NCBI GenBank assembly: GCA_041984235.1
Contig: JBHIYN010000005.1
Location: 1 to 64,000, forward strand
DNA: 64,000 nt
Origin: JBHIYN01 sp041984235
Lineage (GTDB): Bacteria; Pseudomonadota; Gammaproteobacteria; Ga0077536
Direction of reading: 5' to 3'
Position numbers and translations under genes: made by a program. A model generated the notes under the pieces. It was not told the origin of the DNA. It did not search any database and saw nothing but the letters and a program-made list of their open reading frames with translations. Numbering within the stretch: position 1 is the stretch's first letter; every line of letters starts with the position of its first letter. Shown in pieces: positions 1 through 7,613 of the stretch.

Positions 1-62
1 CAAACTCGCTGCGCGAGTTTGTCGAACGAAGGGTTCTCATCGGCGCTCTCTCTCCGCCAACC

Positions 63-98
63 AAAAAAAAACGCCCGCTGGGGCGGGCGCTTTTTTTT
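63..98 (-). terminator. Rho-independent terminator of tRNA-Ser
   Basis: A 7-bp perfect GC stem (72-78 with 83-89, loop 79-82) is followed, on the minus strand, by nine U. It starts only a few bases after the encoded CCA of tRNA-Ser. A T-tract at 91-98 flanks the other side, so the element could also terminate plus-strand transcripts entering from the left edge. Confidence 0.9.
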
Positions 99-101
99 GG
101 T

Positions 102-192
102 TGGCGGAGAGAGAGGGATTCGAACCCTCGATGGGCTTTTGACCCATACTCCCTTAGCAGGGGAGCGCCTTCAGCCACTCGGCCATCTCTCC
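102..192 (-). tRNA. tRNA-Ser (anticodon GCT)
   Basis: Read on the minus strand, the acceptor stem GGAGAGA pairs with TCTCTCC. The anticodon loop CTGCTAA gives anticodon GCT, which reads AGC/AGU. There is a long variable arm as expected of a class II tRNA, a GGTTCGAATCC T-arm, discriminator G and an encoded CCA at 102-104. It lies downstream of csrA, the usual place in Pseudomonas-like gammaproteobacteria, and is followed at once by a strong terminator. Confidence 0.97.
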
Positions 193-236
193 GTGGCTGG
201 CTAGAATACCGGCGGCGGGGACGAGGGTAAAGCCAA

Positions 237-431
237 TCAATCCGAATTCGATGCGAGCTTGTCGTCCGATTCCTGTTGAATGCGCTGGTAGATTTCCTCG
301 CGGTGTACGGCAACCTCCTTGGGCGCGCTGACCCCAAGTCGAACCTGGTTACCCTTGATCCCCAGCACGGTGACATTGACCTCGTCACCAATCATGAGCG
401 CCTCCCCAACCCGTCTGGTCAGAATAAGCAT
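237..431 (-). CDS. csrA: Carbon storage regulator CsrA/RsmA
   Basis: A 64-residue homodimeric RNA-binding protein that binds GGA motifs in mRNA leaders, usually over the ribosome binding site, and controls translation and mRNA stability of metabolism, motility and biofilm genes. The sequence is nearly the same as E. coli CsrA: MLILTRR start, GDEV turn, GNQVRLG strand and VHREEIYQ with the RNA-contacting Arg44 and N-terminal Leu4/Arg6. The start is fixed by a GGAGG site a few bases upstream. It sits between lysC and tRNA-Ser. Its own leader carries a 15-bp palindrome just before the ribosome binding site, so autoregulation is possible. Confidence 0.97.
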   Translation of the reverse strand: MLILTRRVGEALMIGDEVNVTVLGIKGNQVRLGVSAPKEVAVHREEIYQRIQQESDDKLASNSD

Positions 432-445
432 TATGAGCCTCCGTT

Positions 446-545
446 GATCTGCGCCAGATCTGCGCAGTTATCGAAAATTAGCGGCAATCCGCGGAAGAGG
501 GTCGGACCGACCTGGATCGCCTCGAAACCTGATACGAACATTGTA
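446..545 (-). promoter_or_regulatory. csrA leader: palindrome, short repeats and a possible -10
   Basis: In the 174-bp lysC-csrA spacer, 446-460 is a perfect hairpin (GATCTG, loop CGC, CAGATC) ending a few bases before the csrA GGAGG site. Bases 446-456 and 457-467 are an 11-bp tandem repeat with one mismatch. A second palindrome, GGTCGG-N-CCGACC, is at 500-512. A TACAAT that could be a -10 lies at 540-545 (minus strand) but has no convincing -35. Function is inferred from position only. Confidence 0.35.
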
Positions 546-605
546 GCGGCAGGAATCCGGAAAAATGCGGACATTGATCAATAAATGGGGACCAGGCTCA
601 CAGAA

Positions 606-1835
606 TCAAGCGGTTGCAGCGCCGTTCTCCAGGCCGAACTCGCTGTGCAGGACGCGCACCCCGAGCTCGGAATATTTCTGGTCGACCACCACCGAAATCT
701 TGATCTCTGAAGTCGAGATCATGCGGATGTTGATGTTCTCCGCCGCCAGCGCACGGAACATGCGACTGGCGATACCGGCATGCGAGCGCATGCCGACCCC
801 GACGATGGATACCTTGACGATGGTCTTGTCCCCGTCGAGACCGCGCGCACCCATACGCTGCGCCACGGGCTTCAGGATTTCCAGCGTCCGGTCGTAATCG
901 TTGCGATGGACGGTGAAGGTGAAATCGGTCGCGCCATCGGCGCCACTGTTCTGCACGATCATGTCCACCTCGATGTTGGCGTCTGCCACCGGCCCGAGAA
1001 TGTCGCTGGCGATACCGGGTCGATCGGGCACACCGATGACCATGATCTGGGCTTCGTCGCGATTCAGGGTAACGCCGGAAATGAGCGCCTGCTCCATGAT
1101 GTTCTCCTCGGTCGTGATCAGCGTGCCTTCGCCGTCGCTGAACGACGACAGCACGCGCAGGTTGACCTGGTACTTGCTGGCAAACTCGACTGACCGAATC
1201 TGCAGAACCTTGGCCCCGAGACTCGCCATTTCGAGCATCTCTTCGTAGGTGATGCGGTCGAGCCGCTGCGCGTCCGGCACGATGCGCGGGTCGGTCGTAT
1301 ACACGCCATCGACATCGGTATAGATCTGGCACTCGTCGGCACTCAGCGCGGCGGCCATGGCGACGGCCGTGGTGTCCGACCCGCCCCGCCCCAGCGTGGT
1401 GATGTTGCCGTCCTCGTCGACGCCCTGGAAGCCGGCTACGACGACAACGCGCCCGGCATCGAGGTCACGGCGCACCTTGTCCTGGTCAATCTCCAGGATG
1501 CGCGCCTTGTTGTAGGCCTGGTCCGTGAGGATCCGCACCTGGCCACCAGTGTAGGACGCGGCGGCGATGCCGGAGCTTTCCAGCGCCATGCACAACAGCG
1601 CGATCGTCACCTGCTCGCCGGTCGCCAGCAGCACGTCGAGCTCCCGGCCGCGCGGCTGCGGGCCGAACGCTCGTGCCAGGCCCATGAGCCGATCGGTTTC
1701 TCCGGCCATGGCGGAAACCACGACCACGACCTGGTCGCCGGCCGAGCGGGCACGCGCGACGCGCGCCGCTACCGCAGCGATACGTTCGGGATCGGCGACC
1801 GAGGTGCCGCCGTACTTCTGCACAATCAGGGACAT
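606..1835 (-). CDS. lysC: Aspartate kinase
   Basis: Phosphorylates L-aspartate, the first step towards lysine, threonine, methionine and diaminopimelate. The protein is 409 aa: an N-terminal amino-acid-kinase fold with KYGGTS at residues 7-12 and a GRGGSDTT segment, then two C-terminal ACT domains that bind the feedback inhibitor. The start is the ATG of MSLIVQKYGG; the frame stays open for 65 more codons upstream but that part overlaps alaS and looks like no kinase. No homoserine dehydrogenase domain is fused, so this is the monofunctional type. It lies 67 bp downstream of alaS in the recA-recX-alaS-lysC run. Confidence 0.95.
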   Translation of the reverse strand: MSLIVQKYGGTSVADPERIAAVAARVARARSAGDQVVVVVSAMAGETDRLMGLARAFGPQPRGRELDVLLATGEQVTIALLCMALESSGIAAASYTGGQVRILTDQAYNKARILEIDQDKVRRDLDAGRVVVVAGFQGVDEDGNITTLGRGGSDTTAVAMAAALSADECQIYTDVDGVYTTDPRIVPDAQRLDRITYEEMLEMASLGAKVLQIRSVEFASKYQVNLRVLSSFSDGEGTLITTEENIMEQALISGVTLNRDEAQIMVIGVPDRPGIASDILGPVADANIEVDMIVQNSGADGATDFTFTVHRNDYDRTLEILKPVAQRMGARGLDGDKTIVKVSIVGVGMRSHAGIASRMFRALAAENINIRMISTSEIKISVVVDQKYSELGVRVLHSEFGLENGAATA

Positions 1836-1902
1836 GTCTAGTTCACGCTGTGGTTGTACGCGGTCGGCGCGCCGCCGCGGAAACGCGTCCTGCAGGCAGC
1901 CA

Positions 1903-4521
1903 TCATCCGCCCTGCTCCGCCACCCATGCGGGCACCGCGGCGAGGGCCTCGTCGAGGGCAGCGGGCTCGTTGCCACCGGCCTGGGCCATGTCCGGACGCC
2001 CGCCGCCCTTGCCGCCGACCTTGCCGGCAACGAAATTCACCAGCTTCCCCGCATGCACCGTGCCGGTGTGGTTCCTGGTGACGCCGGCGACCAGCCTGAC
2101 CTTGTCATCCTGTACCGTACCGAGCACGATGACGGCGCGCTCAAAACGGTCTTTCAGCCGGTCGCAGGCCGCGCGCAGGGACTCCATGTCTGCACCCTCG
2201 ATATGCTCCGCGATGACCATCGCGCCGCCGATCTCCTGGCCGCTGTCGGCAATGTCGCGACCGGATTGCCCGGCCAGCCGGTTGCGCAGGTCCTGCACCT
2301 CCTTCTCCAGCGCGCGGCTGCGCTCGAGGATCTGGCCCAGCTTGTGCTCGATATCGCCACCGCCGGCGCGCACGGTCGCGGCCAGCCGTGCCAGTCGATC
2401 CTCGTTCTCCTGCGCGTGGGCAACGGCGGCGGCACCGGTAATCGCTTCAATGCGCCGTACACCTGACGCTACGCCGGATTCCGCCACGACCGTGAATGCG
2501 CCGATGTCACCCGTGCGTGCGACATGTGTTCCGCCGCACAGCTCGACCGAGAAATCACCCATGGCCAGAACGCGTACGCTGTCCCCGTACTTCTCACCAA
2601 ACAAGGCCATCGCGCCCGCTTCGAGCGCCTCCCGGTAAGGCATGATCCGCGCTTCGACCGCCACGTTGCGCCGGATCTCGCGGTTGACCAGGCACTCGAC
2701 GGCGACGATCTCCTCGCGCGTCATTGCGCGCGGGTGTGAGAAGTCGAAGCGCAGACGCTCGTGGTCGACGAGCGAACCCTTCTGCTCGACGTGCGTACCC
2801 AGCACTTCGCGCAGTGCCGCGTGCATCAGGTGCGTCGCCGAATGATTGAGGCGTGTCGCCTCGCGGCGCGGATCGTCGACGGCCGCGGTTACGGCGTCGC
2901 CGCTGGCGAGCGACCCTTCCTTCATGTGCCCGACGTGCAGGTGCAGACCGCCCTGCTTGACGGTGTCGGTCACCTCGAACTCGGCCCCGGCCTTGCGGAT
3001 ACGGCCATGATCACCGGCCTGACCGCCGCTCTCGGCATAGAACGGCGTACGATCGAGGATGATGACGCCACGCGCACCAGCAGTCAGCGCACCAACGGCC
3101 TGTCCATCGACGAACAGGCCTAGCACTCGCGCGTCGTCGGTCGTCTGTTCATAGCCGGAGAAGACCTGCTCACTGCCCAGCGCGGCCAGCGCTTCGCCAC
3201 CGATCGCCTGCGCCGTATCCACGTTGGCGAACTGGCTGGCGGCCCGGGCCCGCTGGCGCTGCGCCTGCATCGCGGCTTCGTAGCCTTCGTGATCGATCGC
3301 GAGACCGCGCTCGCGCGCGATGTCTGCCGTGAGATCGACCGGGAAGCCGTAAGTGTCGTAGAGCTGGAACACCACCGCTCCGGGGATCGTGGTCCCGTCG
3401 AGCTCGCTGATGCTGGTCTCCAGCATGCGCATGCCCTGGTCGAGCGTCTCCGCAAAACGATCTTCCTCCTGGCGCAGGGTGCCGGTGACCGATTCGGTGC
3501 GCTCGCGCAGTGCCGGGTAGGCATCACCCATCAGCGCTGCCAGCGGCGCAACCAGGCGATGGAAGAAGGCGTGGTCGATGCCGAGCTTGTGGCCGTGGCG
3601 CAGTGCACGGCGAATGATACGGCGCAGGACGTAGCCGCGCCCTTCGTTCGAGGGCGTGACGCCATCGAGCACCAGGAACGCGCACGAGCGAATGTGATCG
3701 GCGATCACGCGCAGCGACGCCGGCTCCTCGATTTCGCCCGGCACCTCTGCCCGCACGGCGGCGATCAGATCGCGAAAGAGGTCGATGTCGTAGTTGTCGT
3801 GTACGCCCTGCAGTACCGCGGCGATCCGCTCCAGGCCCATGCCGGTGTCGACGGAGGGCTTCGGAATGGGTGTGAGCTGGCCGTCGGCCGAGCGCTCGTA
3901 CTGCATGAACACGAGATTCCAGATCTCGATGTAGCGATCGCCTTCGGCATCCGGCGAGCCCGGCGGACCGCCGGGGATCTCCGGCCCGTGGTCGAAGAAA
4001 ATCTCCGAGCACGGTCCGCAGGGGCCGGTCTCGCCCATCATCCAGAAATTGTCCTTCTCGCCGCAACGCGAGAATCGCTGCGGGTCGACGCCAATCTCGT
4101 CGAGCCAGATCGCAGCGGCCTCGTCGTCGTCTTCGAACACCGTCACCCACAGCCGCTCCGGCGGCAGGGCGAAGCGTACCGTCAGCAAGTCCCAGGCGAA
4201 GCCGATCGCTTCGCGCTTGAAGTACTCTCCGAAGCTGAAATTGCCGAGCATCTCGAAGAACGTGTGGTGCCTCGCGGTATAGCCGACGTTGTCGAGATCG
4301 TTGTGCTTGCCCCCGGCGCGCACGCAGCGCTGCGAGGAAGCCGCGCGGCGATACCCGGGATCTTCGAGCCCGAGGAAAGCGTCCTTGAACTGCACCATGC
4401 CCGCGTTGGTGAACAGCAGTGACGGGTCGTTGGCCGGAACCAGCGAGCTGCTGTCCACGAGCGTGTGCCCGTGCTCGCGGAAGTAGTCCAGAAAAGCCTG
4501 CCGGATGTCAGAGGTCTTCAT
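1903..4521 (-). CDS. alaS: Alanyl-tRNA synthetase
   Basis: Charges tRNA-Ala. At 872 aa it matches the family (E. coli 876). The class II core is in the first ~240 residues: TNAGM at 38-42, the HHTFFEMLGNFSFG motif at 85-98 and DTGMGLER at 225-232. It is followed by the tRNA-recognition region, an editing domain with the zinc-type HSATHLMH and CGGTH motifs, and a C-terminal DHHA1-like domain with a glycine-rich GGKGGG. The start codon lies inside the end of recX (14-bp overlap), with AGGCGAG upstream as ribosome binding site. Confidence 0.97.
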   Translation of the reverse strand: MKTSDIRQAFLDYFREHGHTLVDSSSLVPANDPSLLFTNAGMVQFKDAFLGLEDPGYRRAASSQRCVRAGGKHNDLDNVGYTARHHTFFEMLGNFSFGEYFKREAIGFAWDLLTVRFALPPERLWVTVFEDDDEAAAIWLDEIGVDPQRFSRCGEKDNFWMMGETGPCGPCSEIFFDHGPEIPGGPPGSPDAEGDRYIEIWNLVFMQYERSADGQLTPIPKPSVDTGMGLERIAAVLQGVHDNYDIDLFRDLIAAVRAEVPGEIEEPASLRVIADHIRSCAFLVLDGVTPSNEGRGYVLRRIIRRALRHGHKLGIDHAFFHRLVAPLAALMGDAYPALRERTESVTGTLRQEEDRFAETLDQGMRMLETSISELDGTTIPGAVVFQLYDTYGFPVDLTADIARERGLAIDHEGYEAAMQAQRQRARAASQFANVDTAQAIGGEALAALGSEQVFSGYEQTTDDARVLGLFVDGQAVGALTAGARGVIILDRTPFYAESGGQAGDHGRIRKAGAEFEVTDTVKQGGLHLHVGHMKEGSLASGDAVTAAVDDPRREATRLNHSATHLMHAALREVLGTHVEQKGSLVDHERLRFDFSHPRAMTREEIVAVECLVNREIRRNVAVEARIMPYREALEAGAMALFGEKYGDSVRVLAMGDFSVELCGGTHVARTGDIGAFTVVAESGVASGVRRIEAITGAAAVAHAQENEDRLARLAATVRAGGGDIEHKLGQILERSRALEKEVQDLRNRLAGQSGRDIADSGQEIGGAMVIAEHIEGADMESLRAACDRLKDRFERAVIVLGTVQDDKVRLVAGVTRNHTGTVHAGKLVNFVAGKVGGKGGGRPDMAQAGGNEPAALDEALAAVPAWVAEQGG

Positions 4522-4972
4522 TGTCGCTCGCCTGGCTCAATGCATGTCGAATCTGTTCGGCGTCGAATCCGCGGTATTCGAGAAAGCGTGATTGTTTCGC
4601 GCGCTCCGCGTGCGACTGCGGAGCCGCTCGGAATTTCTTCGCCTGTGCGGCACAGGCGCGCTGCAGCCAGTCCGTGTCGCTTGCCGCCATCGCTTCGGCC
4701 GCGATGTCGGGGTCGACGCCGCGCTGCCGCAGCTCCTGCTCGATGCGGCGCGGGCCGTAGCCCCGCTCGCTGCGCTGGTGTACGTAGCTTGCGGCGTAGC
4801 GCCGGTCGTCCTGCAAGCCCTGAGCGGCCAGCGCGTCGAGCTCCCCCGCGATGTCTTCGCGGGGGAGCCCGCGCGCCGTCAGTTTTCGCTCGAGCTCGCC
4901 CCTGCTGTGCTCGCGCCGCGCAAGCGCCGCGACCGCGAATTCGCGCGCCGACTGGCGGGCATCTTCGCTCAG
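4508..4972 (-). CDS. recX: RecA regulator RecX, probable CTG start
   Basis: Small all-helical modulator that binds RecA filaments and damps their activity. The frame reads ARREHSRGELERKL, then LDALAAQGLQDDRRYAASYVHQR and a GFDAEQIRHAL C-terminus, all typical RecX repeats. No ATG, GTG or TTG exists upstream of the conserved N-terminal repeat before the stop at 5006. A TTG at 4816 would give only 102 aa and remove that repeat. A CTG at 4970-4972 overlaps the recA stop (CTGA) and has GGAGG seven bases upstream, giving 154 aa, the normal size (E. coli 166). I take this as the start; identity is sure, the start codon likely. Confidence 0.85.
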   Translation of the reverse strand: MSEDARQSAREFAVAALARREHSRGELERKLTARGLPREDIAGELDALAAQGLQDDRRYAASYVHQRSERGYGPRRIEQELRQRGVDPDIAAEAMAASDTDWLQRACAAQAKKFRAAPQSHAERAKQSRFLEYRGFDAEQIRHALSQASDNEDL

Positions 4973-6012
4973 GCCTCGGCCTCCGCCGGCTGTTCGTCCA
5001 GGTCGTCAGCCGCCGGCTCCTCGCCAGGGATGACCAGGGCCCGGATCGCGGACTCCAGCTCGGCCGCCAGCTCCGGGGTGTCCTTGAGCAGCTGCCGGAC
5101 ATTTTCCTTGCCCTGCCCGAGGCGATCGCCCTTGTAGCTGTACCACGCGCCGGTCTTGTCGATCAGGTTGTGCGCGACGCCCAGCTCGATGATCTCGCTC
5201 TCGCGCGAAATGCCTTCGTTGTAGAGGATGTCGAAATTGGCCTGGCGGAACGGCGGTGCAACCTTGTTCTTGACCACCTTGACCCGGGTCTCGTTACCGA
5301 TTACCTCGTCGCCCCGCTTGAGCGAGCCGATGCGACGGATATCGAGTCGCACCGACGAGTAGAACTTGAGCGCGTTGCCGCCGGTCGTGGTCTCCGGGCT
5401 GCCGAACATGACGCCGATCTTCATGCGGATCTGGTTGATGAAGATAACCAGCGCATTGGAACGCTTGATATTGGCGGTGAGCTTGCGCAGCGCCTGCGAC
5501 ATCAACCGCGCCTGCAGGCCGACGTGGCTGTCGCCCATCTCGCCCTCGATTTCCGCCTTTGGCGTGAGCGCGGCAACCGAGTCGATGACGATGACGTCAA
5601 CCGCGCTGGAGCGTACCAGCATGTCGGTGATCTCCAGCGCCTGCTCGCCGGTGTCGGGTTGCGAAACCAGCAGCTCCTCGACGTTTACACCCAGCCGCTC
5701 GGCATACTGCGGATCGAGGGCGTGTTCGGCGTCGATGAACGCGCAGGTGCCGCCGGCCTTCTGTGCCTCGGCAACCACATGCAGGGTCAGCGTGGTCTTG
5801 CCCGATGATTCGGGCCCGTAGATTTCGACTACCCGCCCGCGCGGCAGACCACCGACACCGAGCGCGATATCCAGGCTCAGCGAGCCGGTCGACACCGCCT
5901 TGATGTTGGTCACCGGTCCGCCGTCGCCCATGCGCATGATCGAGCCGGTGCCGAATTGTTTTTCGATTTGGGACAGCGCCGCTCCTAGCGCCTTTTGCTT
6001 GTTTTCATCCAT
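4969..6012 (-). CDS. recA: Recombinase RecA
   Basis: ATP-dependent strand-exchange protein and SOS co-protease. At 347 aa (E. coli 353) it shows the Walker A GPESSGKT at 66-73, the VIVIDSVAAL Walker B and the MSQALRKLT region with loop L2 (FGSPETTTGG). The C-terminus is acidic (DDLDEQPAEAEA), as in proteobacterial RecA. The start is supported by AGAGGA upstream. recX follows with a 4-bp overlap. No intact SOS box (CTG-N10-CAG) is seen in the 74-bp upstream spacer, only a right-half-like ATAATCAG. Confidence 0.98.
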   Translation of the reverse strand: MDENKQKALGAALSQIEKQFGTGSIMRMGDGGPVTNIKAVSTGSLSLDIALGVGGLPRGRVVEIYGPESSGKTTLTLHVVAEAQKAGGTCAFIDAEHALDPQYAERLGVNVEELLVSQPDTGEQALEITDMLVRSSAVDVIVIDSVAALTPKAEIEGEMGDSHVGLQARLMSQALRKLTANIKRSNALVIFINQIRMKIGVMFGSPETTTGGNALKFYSSVRLDIRRIGSLKRGDEVIGNETRVKVVKNKVAPPFRQANFDILYNEGISRESEIIELGVAHNLIDKTGAWYSYKGDRLGQGKENVRQLLKDTPELAAELESAIRALVIPGEEPAADDLDEQPAEAEA

Positions 6013-6061
6013 TTTTGCGTCCTCTCGTGGGTGATCCGATCGCAGCTTCGCGAAAGCGCTG

Positions 6062-6090
6062 ATTATCGCATAGTTGCACCGTCGGTTTAA
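6062..6090 (-). promoter_or_regulatory. Putative recA promoter
   Basis: On the minus strand TTAAAC (6085-6090) and GATAAT (6062-6067) are separated by exactly 17 bases. The -35 overlaps the stop codon of thpR. The 5' leader to the recA ATG would be about 45 bases. The ATAATCAG that covers the -10 resembles one half of a LexA site. Confidence 0.45.
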
Positions 6091-6614
6091 TCGCCGGCGC
6101 CCCCGTCGAGCGCCCAGCGGCGAATCGCAACATAGCGCGCACCGGCGCTTTCGGTGTGCGATTCGACGAGCGCGAAATCGTCGGCCTGCCAGTGAGTTGC
6201 GATGCTGCCGCGGGCACGTGGCGCACGCCTGACGGCGCGCGCCACGGTGATGTGGGGACGATAGGCGCGGGGGTCGGGCACGGCGCCGGCGCCGCGCGCG
6301 GCATCCAGGATCCGGTCCCGCAGCCGGGTCAGCGCGGGCGGCGGCGTTTCAGGCGCCAGCCACGCGACCCCGGCCCCGCGCCACCAGCCGGTGGCGGTGA
6401 CGTCCAGCACCACGGGCGCCGGTGCCGGCGAGAAAGACAACCCTGCCAAGCGTGCCGCACAGGCGTCGTCGACCTGCCCCAGGAAGGCCAGGGTCAGGTG
6501 CAGATTCTCGTCGCGAACGCGGCGACCGTCACGGATGTCCAGCGCATCCGCCGCGGCCGCCAGCGCCTCACGGGTACGCGGGTCCGGCCACAGCGCGAAA
6601 AACAGGCGTGGCAC
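6087..6614 (-). CDS. thpR: RNA 2',3'-cyclic phosphodiesterase (2H family)
   Basis: ThpR/LigT-type enzyme that hydrolyses RNA 2',3'-cyclic phosphates and can join 2'-5' RNA ends in vitro. The protein starts at GTG (VPRLFFALWPD, the family's FFAL/WP opening) and has 175 aa (E. coli 176). The two catalytic HxTx motifs are clear: HLTL and HITV, with PRAYRPH before the second. The frame is open further upstream but that part overlaps pncC. The start is four bases after the pncC stop, so it is the last gene of guaB-guaA-tadA-pncC-thpR. Confidence 0.9.
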   Translation of the reverse strand: MPRLFFALWPDPRTREALAAAADALDIRDGRRVRDENLHLTLAFLGQVDDACAARLAGLSFSPAPAPVVLDVTATGWWRGAGVAWLAPETPPPALTRLRDRILDAARGAGAVPDPRAYRPHITVARAVRRAPRARGSIATHWQADDFALVESHTESAGARYVAIRRWALDGGAGD

Positions 6615-6618
6615 GCCC

Positions 6619-7122
6619 TCAATCCAGCGACCGGCTGAGCTCGCGCAGGGCGTGGGCAACCGTGGCCGCGCGCACCGCGCGCCGATCGCCGTCGAAATGG
6701 CAGGTCTCCGCCGTCGCCGCGGCACCCGCCCGTGCATAGCCGAAGCAGACCATGCCGACCGGCTTGGCCGCGGTGCCGCCATCGGGGCCGGCGACCCCGG
6801 TCACCGCCACGGCCAGGTCGGCGCCGGTGGCCGCCAGGGCGCCGCCGGCCATCGCCGCGGCAGTGGCCTCGCTGACCGCGCCATGACGCGCTATGGTCAT
6901 CGCATCGACCCCCAGCAACGCGACCTTGGCGTCGTTGGAATAGGTCACGAGCCCAGCCTCGAACCAGCCCGAGCTGCCGGCAATGGCGGTTATCGCCTGC
7001 GCAATCCAGCCGCCGGTGCACGATTCCGCCGTGGCGACGCGCCAGCCACGCTCGGCCAGGCGTTCACCGAGCTCGCGTGCGAGGCGCTCGAGGTCATCCT
7101 GCCCGGGACCGCCTGCGTTCAT
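6619..7122 (-). CDS. pncC: Nicotinamide-nucleotide amidase (CinA C-terminal family)
   Basis: Deamidates nicotinamide mononucleotide to nicotinate mononucleotide, recycling NMN released by DNA ligase. A 167-aa stand-alone CinA C-terminal domain (E. coli PncC 165 aa) with the ATAESCTGG motif at about residues 30-38, LVTYSNDAK, VSEATAAAM and VAVTGVAGPDGGT. The N-terminal MoaB-like domain of full CinA is absent. The start overlaps the tadA stop by four bases (ATGA), so translation is probably coupled. Confidence 0.93.
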   Translation of the reverse strand: MNAGGPGQDDLERLARELGERLAERGWRVATAESCTGGWIAQAITAIAGSSGWFEAGLVTYSNDAKVALLGVDAMTIARHGAVSEATAAAMAGGALAATGADLAVAVTGVAGPDGGTAAKPVGMVCFGYARAGAAATAETCHFDGDRRAVRAATVAHALRELSRSLD

Positions 7123-7613
7123 TCACTGCGCTCGCGACGTGCGCGGAAGAAATCGACCAGCAGGCGCCCACAGTCCTCCGCCGCCACGCCGCCGACGACT
7201 TCGGCGCGATGGTTCAGCGCAGCGTGCTGCAGCAGGTTCATGAGACTGCCGGCCGCGCCGGCGCGCGGGTCGGGAGCGCCGAACACGACCCTCGCGACGC
7301 GTGCGTGGACGATCGCGCCTGCGCACATCGCGCACGGCTCCAGCGTGACGTAGAGCGTTGCGCCGGCCAGCCGGTAATTGTCGCGCGCCCGCGCCGCGGC
7401 GCGCAGCGCGACGACCTCGGCATGCGCGGTCGGATCGCGGTCGACGATGCAGGCGTTGTGGCCGACCCCGATGCAGGCACCGTCGGCGACCACCAGTGCG
7501 CCGACCGGAACCTCGCCAGCCGCGGCCGCGCGCCGTGCCAGCTCGAGCGCCTCGCGCATCCAGCGGGCGTCGTCATCGGCGCAGGACGTGCTGGCAACGG
7601 GCGCCGGGTTCAT
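7119..7613 (-). CDS. tadA: tRNA-specific adenosine-34 deaminase
   Basis: Converts wobble adenosine to inosine in tRNA-Arg(ACG). Zinc-dependent cytidine/deoxycytidylate deaminase fold: HAE with catalytic Glu, then PCAMC giving the two zinc cysteines, and GSLMNLLQH typical of TadA. I chose the ATG at 7613 because it overlaps the guaA stop as ATGA and has GAGTGG upstream; a GTG two codons earlier is the alternative. Product 164 aa (E. coli 167). Confidence 0.95.
   Translation of the reverse strand: MNPAPVASTSCADDDARWMREALELARRAAAAGEVPVGALVVADGACIGVGHNACIVDRDPTAHAEVVALRAAARARDNYRLAGATLYVTLEPCAMCAGAIVHARVARVVFGAPDPRAGAAGSLMNLLQHAALNHRAEVVGGVAAEDCGRLLVDFFRARRERSE

Noticed and set aside
19..204. 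61-codon plus-strand frame across tRNA-Ser
   Set aside because: It runs through the terminator and the complement of tRNA-Ser; such frames are well-known false genes.
6013..6086. LexA/SOS box upstream of recA
   Set aside because: No CTG-N10-CAG palindrome is present; only one half-site-like ATAATCAG. I cannot support an operator from sequence alone.
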